In this document: in pieces, positions 1-18,430 of the stretch
Layout of the letters: each line of letters begins with the position of its first letter
How positions within the stretch are numbered: position 1 is the first letter of the stretch
Source: Piscicola geometra
Taxonomy: Eukaryota > Annelida > Clitellata > Hirudinida > Piscicolidae
Length of the DNA stretch: 64,000 nucleotides
Assembly (NCBI GenBank): GCA_943735955.1
Contig: OX030955.1
Coordinates: forward strand, 6,931,269-6,995,268
Direction of reading: 5' to 3'
The notes under the pieces: generated by a model
Told to the model about the DNA's origin: nothing
The model's database searches: none
What the model saw: the letters and a program-made list of their open reading frames with translations, nothing else
Position numbers and translations under genes: made by a program

Positions 1-62
1 TCAATTCACTTTTTCAAGTTGAAAAATAATTCAACGACGAATATTATTAGCGTGGCCTCAAC

Positions 63-375
63 TTGAACGAGCCTCCACTCAACCCTTTTCCACCCTTCCA
101 TTCACCCTCTCCCCCCACCCTTCATTCACCCTCTCCCCCCCCCCTTCCATTCACCCTCTCCCCTCCCCCCTTTCCATTCACCCTCCCTCCCCCACCCTTC
201 ATTCACCCTCTCCCCCCACCCTTCATTCACCCTCTCCCCTCCCACCCTTCCATTCACCCTCTTCCCATCCCCCACTCACCTCACCCTACCATCCACCCCT
301 TTCCCATCCTTCTATCCACTACTCTCCTCCCCACCCTTCCATCCACCACCCTTCCACCACACAGACTCCACCCAC
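63..375. repeat. Pyrimidine-rich minisatellite
   Basis: Irregular units of about 20 bp built on CCCTTCCATTCACCCTCT. The array starts directly after the donor side of the minus-strand exon at 376-502, so it is probably intronic. A 109-residue proline-rich reading frame through it is a by-product of the repeat. Confidence 0.8.
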
Positions 376-502
376 TTGGCACTTCTGGATGACGATTTGG
401 TGTCCTGAGGAGGTGCCTGCCACACGGGTGGCGGTGGTGTGGCACAGGTTCTGCAACGACGTCACCACGTTTTCCCTCTGTCGGATTGACTCCCTCTTAT
501 CC
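376..502 (-). CDS. Candidate internal coding exon, unrecognised protein
   Basis: On the minus strand an acceptor (CGACCACAG) at 503-505 opens a frame of 42 codons ending at a donor (CAA before GTGGGT). It starts DKRESIRQRENVVTSLQNL and ends GTSSGHQIVIQKCQ, which is ordinary mixed-composition coding sequence unlike the repeats around it. It enters after two carried bases, which matches the end of the candidate exon at 2096-2228, where CA plus G gives Gln. I do not recognise the family. It may be a separate gene running off the left edge, or the 3' part of the zinc-finger gene. Confidence 0.45.
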
Positions 503-507
503 CTGTG

Positions 508-2095
508 GTCGTGATGAAAAAGGTCAAGAGGTTAAAGGATTTTGGTTTGAAATCATTCGTCGTGCGTCGATTTCTAAAAACGCTTGGAAGGAAATAGGCA
601 CGTGGACAGAAATAATACACAAATGTTCAGTTTTTTCTCTACGAACTGCCCCGTGAGGGGAAACCATCAACCATATTGATATTTTGAACTTTTGCATTTC
701 ACAGTAAGTCTATTAGTGAGCACGTACTGTTTGGCTGATAAGTGTTACGAAAGCACGCCAGGGACATTTGCAATTAAAATCTAATTCCACAAATTTGTTT
801 TACGTTATTAAGAAGTTTTCGAAGGTATTTCGACAGCTCAAAACATTCAAGAAAAGATTGAAATGCTTTAAAAAGTAGAAAAAATCTTTTTAGTTTTTAA
901 AAAAAATTAATAAATGGTTTTTAATTCTGAAGGCTTTCAAGAAAAACAACTAAAAAGCGTGAGATAAATGTCGAGGAGCAAGTGCTTCAACGCGTTTTCA
1001 AACATTCTTTTTTCATCTCAGAATGGTCAGTTGGCGGTTAAAGTGGCAAAAATATAAAATTATGAGCAGTCTCCGATCATTTTTTTCTTTAATTGTTGTT
1101 CATTAAAAAAAAATTCTTGACTTTCCCATCATGCGTCGTCCCAGCAAATGATTTTCCTCAATACTAACGTCATCTTTCTTTTTTTCTTTTTCATTACAAA
1201 GTTTCAAATCTTATAACGGAATAGGTTAGTTCACCGAAGATTTAGTCACTGCATTCCTAGAGCATAAAGATGAACAGTTGTATAACCTTATCAGACTCAT
1301 CCTTCATCAATCAAGCCAAGGTTGTTTTTGAGTCATACAGTAGAAGTTACAATTGATCACCACGATGATTTTAATACTATTTGAAAATTCAATACGATAT
1401 AATGTCATGTCATAACTTTGAAGAACGAAAAAATATTATTTAAGAATATAAATGGTGCAAAATTATATACAAAATCGAAACGACGAAAAAATTAATCTCT
1501 TGGTTTGCATCTTTTTAATCCCATTCCCATTGATCTTACCCTACGTGGTGTTCTTCCTTGATAGAGAGTTGTATGGAAAGTTGTATAGAAAGTGTGCTTT
1601 AGTCGAAATTTCAAATTAATTTAAAAGCTAAAAATCTTCAGACATTTTTAACTTTAAGACACTCTTTTTTTTAGAAAATTTAATTTGAAATAATATTTTT
1701 ATAATAAAATAATAATATTTAAATAAAACAAATGTGCAAATATTTTATTACTTTACGGTAATGTAATTTTCTGAGTTACATCAATAAAATTCTTCATTGT
1801 ATTTTTCTGTGATTTAATATATTGTGTTGTATTTTTTTGGGATTTATTGTATTGTATTGCATTGTATGGCATTTTATTGAATTATACAGAATTGTATTGT
1901 ATTGCATTTTATTTTATTGCATTGTATTGTATAGCATTGTATTTCATTGCATTGTATTGTATTGCTTTGAATTGCATTGTATTGCATTGTATTGCATTTT
2001 ATTGCATTGTATTATAATGTCTTGTACAGCCTTGTATTACATTGTATCGAATTGTATAGTATTGCATTGTATCTCAGAGGACGCACCAAGAATAC
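508..2095. other. AT-rich intron or intergenic DNA
   Basis: No coding signal found. From about 1815 to 2075 there is a degenerate 5-bp array of ATTGT/ATTGC units, which produces a 95-residue frame of no significance. Confidence 0.6.
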
Positions 2096-2228
2096 TGCTT
2101 CACGACTGACTCCTCGTTGAGGGGTTCTTCGAAGCGGTCTTCAGCCGCCATGTCTGAGCAGACACACCCCATGTTCCCATTCCTCTCCGTCGCTAGAATC
2201 ACACACGCAGCTGGCCGCTTCTTAGAGT
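2096..2228 (-). CDS. Candidate internal coding exon, unrecognised protein
   Basis: Minus strand: after a purine-rich, weak acceptor near 2229 the frame reads KKRPAACVILATERNGNMG, then CVCSDMAAEDRFEEPLNEES, ending VVK plus two bases at a GTATTC donor. The composition is coding-like and the phase fits the exon at 376-502. The acceptor is poor and could equally be the next AG a few bases in. No homologue recognised. Confidence 0.4.
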
Positions 2229-2586
2229 CTTTTTTAGGACTTTTTAGCTTAAATCCAAGAAGTCCGAAAGTTTGAAGGCTTTTTTTGAAAAAATGAACTG
2301 ATGGTTTTGTGGGAATAGTTTGTGGAATCAGGCATCGACTGGGTTTTCAAAGTTGTTCAAATTGTTTAACAAGAAATGTGTCTTCTGCAAAAACTCCAAA
2401 ACTCAATTGATTAAGAACACTTTATGGAAGTTGCCAACGCTAACAAATTCGTGAGTGTACGCCTTTGAGTGTTTATATCTAAGTTGCAGACGCATGCGCT
2501 CATACAACGTATCTAGTCATTCAAAACTAACGCACTCACCTACACACGTACACAAACATACATACAAACACACACACACACTCACA

Positions 2587-2632
<46 letters not shown>

Positions 2633-4128
2633 GATTATTTGTATCGAGGTTGGATGATACACATGATGCACACACTCATGGCAGCTGGATCAATAATTGA
2701 ATTTTGTATTGCAATTGCCTCCACAGACTGCAAGGTCAGTCAGTGTAGCTTTATTCTTTTTCTTCTTTTCGGAAAAAAAATTGCTTTTTGTATTTCTAGA
2801 CATGAGATTCTTTAGAATTACTTTTTTTATATTTAAATGCTTTTGTTAAGTGCCGGAAATAAGTTAAAAGTGGCACATTCATCTCTTGAGATGAAGTCGG
2901 TGATTAAGGAACAGACCCCATCGATCATCGAGAGATCATCAATCGTTTGAGAGCAATTAAGCAAAAACAAAAGTCTTTCGAATTGGTTTCATTTCGGCTC
3001 GTGCTGGGAAAAGAAAGGAAATTTCTCGTGTGGGTTGGAAACTTTCCAAGGTACTTATGAGGGGAATGGCAACGGGACAAAAAATCCCACTTGAAAGGCG
3101 CGGCTTCAAACAAATCAATAATGCGCCTTTTCGTTCAACATTTTTAGGTCAAGTGCGCATTTTGTAATCGTGAATTAATTTTATAAATTTAATATACTTT
3201 TTCAAAAAACCTCTACTAAGAATTTTCAATTTTAAAAATTAATCAACGTGTGGAATTGGTTTTTACATTTTGGTTCAAGTTAAAAACTGAACTTTTCATA
3301 GAAAAACCCCGTCAAAAGCTTAAGTTACTTGATTTAAATGTTATTCATGGAGATTGTAATAGAAAAAATTAAATTACTTTTTAAATTAAACTTTCACTAA
3401 AAATATTGTTATCTTTTATTTTTTTTAAATATTTTTTAATTTTATTTTAAAAATATTTCTCGGATACCCGACCCGTTAATGATCTTTATCTAATTCGAAG
3501 GCAGGTGCAGCCCTCCATTCAGACCGAATTATCCGATAGACGGAAGAAGTGGTGGCATTTGCACCTTTTAGAGATAATCCCAAACAGGTCAGATGAACCT
3601 CTATATGGCATTTAGCAATATTTCATATTTTAAATGTATTGCATCATTCTGCTTGCTACTTTTAAAAGAAACTTTCAACTTCGATCAAGAAACGAACATT
3701 TTTTTCTGTTATTATTAATGTTTATTTCAGTTTCATAATCGGTTTTTTGTGCAATTCGATTTATATCGATATTTCGCACTGTCTCCAATCTTCTAAAAGC
3801 AAGTCACAAATAAGTGCACGATTTAATGAAAAGAAAAATAACAAGTTTCAAGCGTTGCGCGTAATCACTGATTCAAAGCGTTACGTGTGATGACAACTAA
3901 CGCGCTAGCCGTAACATATGTACAAACATGCGCTTGTTATACACAATTGTATGCACTGAAAGATAATAAAAAAATATTAATAAAACAAATAAATGAAAAA
4001 CAAATAATAATAATAGCTGCAAAGGCATCTTGGAACAAGAAGAAACGCTATGATTGGCCGCTGGAGGTGTTCTGAGAAGTGGTGTGGAAAGAGACGTATG
4101 CCTAACTGAAAGTGAGCTGACGTATGCC
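2229..4128. other. Non-coding stretch
   Basis: AT-rich with a (CA)n array at about 2560-2632. A minus-strand frame near 2850-2960 is open but has no splice signals or recognisable motif. No gene can be supported. Confidence 0.55.
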
Positions 4129-4256
4129 GCATACGTCATACGTAATGTATGCGTAATGTGGCATACGTCATACGTAATGTATGCGTAATGTGGCATACGT
4201 CATACGTAATGTATGCGTAATGTGGCATACGTCATACGTAATGTATGCGTAATGTG
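4129..4256. repeat. 32-bp tandem repeat carrying TACGTCA, four copies
   Basis: Four nearly identical 32-bp units start at 4129, 4161, 4193 and 4225. Each holds GCATACGTCATACGTAATG followed by TATGCGTAATGTG. TACGTCA is a CREB/ATF-type half-palindrome; two more GACGTATG motifs lie just upstream (about 4093 and 4119). Confidence 0.85.
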
Positions 4257-4744
4257 GCACATGCGCAAAAGTTTGTAGGTGGCGAATTGAATGGGCACAA
4301 ATGACTGCAAAGGCGAATTGAAGGAGGAGTGAAGCTGGAAGAAAGGCTCAAACCACCTGCCACTAAGAACATGCATAATAATAATAATATAAATAATAAT
4401 AAATATAATAACAATATTAATTATCATAAAATCCGTGTGTTGAGTTTCACGGTATGCTTTGAAACAGATCACTCCAACATGGAAAGCTAAGAACTCATCA
4501 AATCTTACAATACACACATAACTGATTGCAACTGTAACATGCAACTAAGAGTTTAATAAATACTTTTTACTGGGTTATTATTATTATTTAAAATATTATT
4601 ATAAGTATTACTATTCTATTTTTATTGTAACAAACTTACCTAACTTTTAGTTATTGTTCAAGTTGAAATTACAGTAAGAAGATACAAACAATGGAAAGTA
4701 TAGAGGTGTAATCATCATCATTATCATCCTCATCATCAGCCTCA

Positions 4745-5020
4745 TCACATCATCATCCTCATCATTATCATCTTCATCATTATCATCTTCATCATTATCA
4801 TCTTCATCATTATCATCTTCATCATTATCATCTTCATCATTATCATCTTCATCATTATCATCTTCATCATTATCATCTTCATCATTATCATCTTCATCAT
4901 TATCATCTTCATCATTATCATCTTCATCATCATCATCATCAAACACACACAGACACACAAACACACACACACACACTCACAAAAGCACACACACACACAG
5001 ACACACAAACACACACACAT
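4745..5020. repeat. 15-bp ATC-type array followed by (CA)n
   Basis: Eleven or more copies of ATCATCTTCATCATT from about 4755 to 4935, then CA-rich sequence to 5020. The minus-strand frames through it (Asp/Glu/Asn-rich or Met/Lys-rich) are repeat artefacts. Confidence 0.85.
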
Positions 5021-5193
5021 CTTTAACGCCTCCTGCTCATGACGGCGTTGGCAATCTTCTGTCGACTGTGGAAGTAGTCCAAGGTGCCAATAAAAATTAT
5101 ATTTAAATCCGTAAAAATGAAATTTGGAATTTAAAATTAATTTTAATTTGTTTTTAATAATTAAAAATCAAAATAAATTGAAAATATGACAAT

Positions 5194-5483
5194 TCAAAGC
5201 TGTGGAGGCTTTATAAATCCGATGATTGGTTGAAAGTTTGCACCGAATGCATTTCCAACCTTTGTTTCTTGCTGAGTCTTGTGTCGTTGATGCCTCTCTA
5301 TAGCGAGGGATGTCAGTAACTCGAGGGATGTCAGTATCTCGAGGGATGTCAGTAACTCGAGGGATTTCAGTAACTGGAGGGTTGTCAGTAACTCGAGGGA
5401 TGTCAGTAACTCGAGGGTTTGTGGCAGCTTCTCGTCGTTTTGTCCTTTGTACATCCTCTCCACGCCACTCTGCACCACCACGA
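5194..5483 (-). CDS. Possible 3' exon(s) of the zinc-finger gene, with 18-bp repeats
   Basis: Minus strand: acceptor (GATCCTTTAAG) at 5484, then DVVVVQSGVERMYKGQNDEK, then an 18-bp repeat (unit CTCGAGTTACTGACATCC, about seven copies, 5299-5420), then a charged tail. The frame either stops at 5194 or splices at AAG before GTTGGA near 5240 to a possible exon around 5035-5085. The phase-1 frame of the same bases is also open throughout, so the reading frame is not secure. No family recognised. Confidence 0.35.
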
Positions 5484-5759
5484 CATCCTTAAAGGATCAA
5501 ACAAATCATTCATTTTGAGATATGCTATACAAAGAAGACTTTCAAGAGTTTACTAAAGATGACACTAATGGTATCACTGACTCCGGGAGTGTCACTATCT
5601 CTTATCATTATAATAATTATTCCTACTGTTATTTTTTCTTTTTCTATTATTATTATTATTATTAAACTTAATCCCATAGCTACCTTCCACGTCAGGAATG
5701 ACTGCTTGGTACAAGTCTTCGATGTTGCGACGTCTGTGTGTGTGCGCATGTGTACGTGT

Positions 5760-12955
<7,196 letters not shown>

Positions 12956-13699
12956 CTTTAAAAACAAAAAAATTCAATTTCAACGCAGTTTATTTAATGT
13001 TAATGAGAGGAAACATTATCCAAAATTCTTTATCCGTCAAATAGAAATAAAGTAAAATAAGATATTACACAACTAAAACTGTAAATATTAATTTATTTTT
13101 TTTTTCCAACTTTTATTGACTTTTAACAATTGATTTAAATTTAAATTTAGTATAAAATGCAGTTGGCAGCCAGAATATGACTGACATTTAGTTATGAATG
13201 AGCCAGTGCTACTACTGTGTGCTTATCATTCATAAAAATCACAAGCCTCATCATTTATGACACATAACGTTTCATTATAAATTATAATTTGTATTTATTC
13301 TTTCAAGTAAGTAGAGCATTAGAAATAAAATATACATTTATTTAATAAAGTATATCTAAAATACTTTTTTTCTTATTAGAATACAAAATAAATATTGGAA
13401 TTGGAATTACGATAAAACTGTAAAAGAATTAATGAATTTTGAAGAAAATATCGTCCATAACGTGCTTTAGTCGGGCTTCTGTTCGGGGTCACCAATTATT
13501 ACGACTAAGAGTTCAGGAAACACGAGAGTTTATTTACCTGATAAAGACTTGTATAGGGTGCGAGGGTCAAAGGTTGCCTAGGAGTGGCCGTGTGTACATA
13601 GCGTACAAATGTGGCCACTACAATATAAGTAAAATTATTAATTAGACTATAATTGGATTTTAAAATTTAACATGTAAATAATTATTTTAAGTTTGAAAG
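12956..13699. other. AT-rich non-coding stretch
   Basis: No exon, repeat or RNA gene recognised. If the zinc-finger gene has a more upstream exon, this is intron. Confidence 0.5.
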
Positions 13700-13749
13700 T
13701 TCTATTATTTTGAAGTATTTATTAGAAATTATAATATTAAATTCTATCC

Positions 13750-13980
13750 TCAAAACTTCATTTATTATTCTTACAATTAAGAAGCCTTCTCCTGATCCTG
13801 CATCTTTATCCAGTTATAGACCTTTATCTAACCTTTCCTTTCTTTCTAAGGTCCTTGAAAAAGTTAATTCTCAACAACAATTCTTCTATCTAGAAAAACA
13901 CTCACTTCTTCCTTCCTCTCGATCTGGTTTAAGAATTGGCCACTCCACCGAAACTGCTTTACTTAAACTATATAATGATC

Positions 13981-14050
<70 letters not shown>

Positions 14051-15235
14051 TAGATTTCTATAGCGCTCTTTATTATTTTAACTTCTGATTCTAATGCATC
14101 TACTCTTCTTTTATGCATTGATTTTTCATCTGCTTTTGATACTGTCGATCATACTCTTTGATTAAATGTTTTAGATCCTTCCTTTAATATTTCTGGATCT
14201 TCCCTTATCTGGCTTAAATCCTACCTTTCTGAGCGAACTTCCTATGTATCAATTGAATCTTTTCGTTCTTCTTCTGTTTCTTCATCTTGAGGTGTTCCAC
14301 AGGGCTCAATCCTTGGTCCTTTACTTTTTATTCTCTATACCTCGGAACTACCTAATATTATTTCTTCATCTTTCTTAAACAGTCAAATTCATGCTGACGA
14401 CTCCTATATTTATACATCTTTCACTGACTCTTCCATTGACCTTGCTGTTAATAAAACAACTCTCTGTCTTCAATCTATAATCTCTTGGGCTTCATCTATG
14501 TTTCTCAAACTTAATCCGGACAAATTTAAACTCATATATTTCAATAAAAATCCCCTTCCTTCTTTAGTTTTGCCTTCTCCTTCCTCATTATCTCTCAACC
14601 CTTCATCCTCCATTCGTAGCCTTGGTTTTATCTTCGATTCTAACTTGCTTCTCAAATTCTATCTGTCTCTAAATCTTGTTATTTTACATTCGTCGTATTA
14701 AACATCTTCTTCCTTTTCTTGATGATCCTACATCTTGTATCTTCTTTAGTTCTCTCCAGGATTGATTATTGCAACTCTCTTTACTATGGTCTCCCTGATA
14801 CTACTTTAGCTCCTCTAAATAAAACCTTTAATTGTGCTGCTCGTCTTGTTGCTCGTGCTCCTAACTTTTCTCATATTTCTTCTTATCTTCGTTTGTAACA
14901 TTGGTTATCTTTGAGATCAAGAGTGACTTTTAAAATATGTTTAAATATGTTTACAAATCATAACTTCACTGCTCCAATTTATCTTAAAATCCTAAATCTG
15001 GTCTAAGATCATCTACCTTTAAGCTTTCTTTTTGTTTTCCAGTTAAACACTCTTTTGCTAAACGTTCTTTTTCTTACTGTGGTCCTCTTTTATGGAATTC
15101 TTTACCCTCTTCTCTATCTTCAACTAAGTCACTCATAGGTTTCTGTCGAGGCCTGAAGACTTATTTGTTCAAGTAATGGCTGAGCGTTTTGGTCATTTCA
15201 AAAGATTCTATACAAATAATTATTGATTGATCGAT
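13750..15235 (+). mobile_element. Degenerate CR1/L2-like LINE with reverse transcriptase
   Basis: Plus-strand remains of a non-LTR retrotransposon. Readable pieces in order are SSYRPLSNLSFLSKVLEKV, IDFSSAFDTVDHTL, GVPQGSILGPLLFILYTS, HADDSYIY (the catalytic YADD-type box, here HADD) and FLKLNPDKFKLIYFN. The frame has several stops and shifts. It ends with a GATTCTATACAAATAATTAT motif and an ATTG tail at about 15205-15235. Its 3' half matches the copy at 31115-31995. Confidence 0.85.
13983..14068 (-). mobile_element. Tail-only retroposon insertion inside the LINE
   Basis: A (TCAA)n run of about 16 units followed by AAATAGATTTCTATAGCGCTC interrupts the reverse-transcriptase frame between LKLYNDLQ and LLTSDSNAS. 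It is the reverse complement of the 3' end (GCGCTATACAAA plus ATTG tail) of the same LINE group, so it looks like an extremely truncated insertion in the opposite orientation. Confidence 0.65.
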
Positions 15236-15299
15236 TGAGATTACATATTTTAAAACTTTGGGTTTAGATGGACCTTCATTATTTATGTGAATTCGTAAA

Positions 15300-16052
15300 T
15301 TCTAGTTTGGTACAAATAACTTTTAAAAATAGTCCTATTTCGCATGCGCAAAGGAAGTTTGGACGGGAGACCGAGGCCGAATATGATTGGAACCATATAT
15401 ATATATAGTATATGGATGGAACAATGTTCCATTGGAACATATATATAGTTTTAGGAGTTGAATTATATGGATCAGAGTGAGAGTTGATGGGGGGTTTGAC
15501 CCCTCCATTGTGAATATTTTTTACCCTTTCTTAAATTTTTTTGAAATTAAGCTGGGGTGAAAAGGGTTCAGATCAGACCCCCCTGACTCCCCTCAACTAA
15601 TTCCCATTCTTTTATTTTATAATTAGAAATTCTCATTTGGTTTATATGCCTTTAAGCAAAGATATAGTATATACTACTTGTTGTTTGTAGAATATCTATG
15701 CCTTTAAGTCATTAATTATATTATTATTAACGTTCATACTTAAAGCTTGTAGAGCAGTAGAGTAATTTATTTTAAACCTCAAATTTATTTTTTAGTTTTT
15801 AATGAAACATTTTATAAAAATAATTTTAAATTAAAATGTTAAACTAGATTGAAAACTATCTTATGAAAAAACCTATTTAATGCGTAATCAATTAAGCGCT
15901 AAAAATAAACAGTCTTTAAATTATTTAAGTTAAAAGTTTAAGGAGCAAATGTTCCAGTTCTTGTCGATCTAGATTCTAGGATGGTTTAACTTTAAAAAGT
16001 TTTTATATTCTATTTAAAAGATTTATTTTCACATATATGATAAAACATAAGT
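15300..16052. other. Non-coding, with imperfect inverted repeats
   Basis: Around 15390-15455 an AT-rich hairpin-like region contains GGAACCATATATATATA and its near mirror. Between 15480 and 15600, GATGGGGGGTTTGACCCCTC and a partly complementary GACTCCCCTCAACTAA flank 90 bp, possibly a small foldback element. The 16000-16052 segment is the 5' flank of NEURL2. Confidence 0.4.
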
Positions 16053-18333
16053 ATGGCATTTCAGAAGTTTCATCATCATCATGGAAAAAATATCACACTC
16101 TTGGAAAACCAAACTGTTGCTTTTCGAGAATTCAGTTTTGCCCATGGAATTACTTTTAGTGAACAGGTTTTGTAATTTGAAAATAACTTTTATTATTGGA
16201 TGTCCAATTTATATATTATTTTCATGTTTTACTATAATTTTAAAAACATGGTAATATTTTTTTTTCTCAATTTGAAATATAAATTTAAACATATATCAAG
16301 AATAATAAATTATTTAAGGTGTTCATCTTATATCTGGACAAGCTATAGGCTAAAATGAAAATAAATTAACATAATGATGTTATGATATTATAATTCATAA
16401 ATAAAAAGTTTAAAAGTAAAAAAGATTTTTAAAAAAAAACAAATCATGAATTTTATTTATTAAAAAAATTAGGATAAAAAATTCTTTTTCTTTCATTAAC
16501 AGAGTCTGAAGCAGTAATTAACCGATTCACCCCTTAACCGATTCACCCCTTAACCGATTCACTCCATAACCGATCCACCCCTTAACCGATTCACTCCATA
16601 ACCGATCCACCCCTTTAAATAGCTAAAAACGGACTCTATTTTTTATAGGTATTTTGCTATAAAAAAAATAAATTATTATTTATTAAATAAATAAATAAAT
16701 GAAAAACTATAATTTGTTAAAATAAATGAAAAACTATGAAAAAATTATAAAATGAATAAATTTTTTTTTTTAAACTTAAAATAAATGGTCAATTATATTT
16801 TATAAGTTATAAAATATATCTAAAAAATATTTTAACAAATATAAAATATATCTAAAAATATTTTAACAAATATAAAATAAAAAGATAATTATAAAATAAA
16901 TAGATAATTATAAAATAAATAGATAATTATAAAATAAATAGATAATGATACAATAAATAGATAATTATAAAATAAATAGATAATTATAACATAAATAGAT
17001 AATTATAACATAAATAGATAATTATAAAATAAATAGATAATTATAAAATAAATATATAATTATAAAATAAATAGAAAATTATAAAATAAATAGATAATTA
17101 TAAAATAAATAGATAATTATAAAATAAATAGATAAATATAAAATAAATAGATAATTATAAAATAAAAAGATAATTATAAAATAAATAAAAAGTTATGAAA
17201 TAAATAGATAATTATAAAATAAATAGATAATTATAAAAAAATAGATAATTATAAAATAAATAAATAATTATAAAATAAAGAGATAATTATAAAATAAAGA
17301 GATAAGTATAAAATAAAAAGATAATTATAAAATAAAGAGATAATTATAAAATAAAGAGATAATTAAAAAATAAAGAGATAATTAAAAAATAAAGAGATAA
17401 TTAAAAAATAAAGAGATAATTAAAAAATAAAGAGATAATTAAAAAATAGTTAATTAAAAAATAAAGAGATAATAATAAAATAAGGAGATAATTATAAAAT
17501 AAAGAGATAATTATAAAATAAAGAGATAATTATAAAATAAAGAGATAATTATAAAATACAGAGATAATTATAAAATAAAGAGATAATTATAAAATAAAGA
17601 GATAATTATAAAATAAAGAGATAATTATAAAATAAAGAGATAATTATAAAATAAATAAAAAGTATTGAAATAACTAAACAATTATTAAATAAATGATAAA
17701 TTATTAAATAAAAGAATAATTATTCAATAAATGAATAATTATTCAATAAATGAATAATTATTTAATAAATGAATAATTATTCAATAAAAAATTATATGAA
17801 ATATATTATATAATATAAAATAAACTATCAAATACTAAAAAAAATCTTTAATATTAAATAAATTTCTCAATATCATTTTAACATTACATTTTAAAATAAA
17901 CTTCATCATCCAGATCTGTATATAATTGACTCCATTTTATTTGGTAGTTGTCATATATCTGCGATATCTTATGATGCTTCTGATCACAGGCTTAAAACTC
18001 TATAACCAGATCATATTTTTGTATTTGCCTCCAGCACTCTCATTGAGGGTTGTCATTGAAATTTGAATTTGTTGACGCTGAGGGTTTTTTGAATTGGAAA
18101 GTTGTTTTTTTAACGCATGTGGATCAGTGTTGTTTTCGTTTCATAAAATAATTATAGTTTTTATTTCAGTTTCGTTTTGGAATTAATTAAAGTTTATATT
18201 TTCATTTTCGTGGAACGGTTATTCGGAAACGGATAAAAAGTCTTCCGGTTAAAAAGTCTTCAGAACATCATCATTCCCACCACAATCATCATCACCACCA
18301 CCACCACCAGTTATCATCATCATCGTCATCATC

Positions 18334-18430
<97 letters not shown>

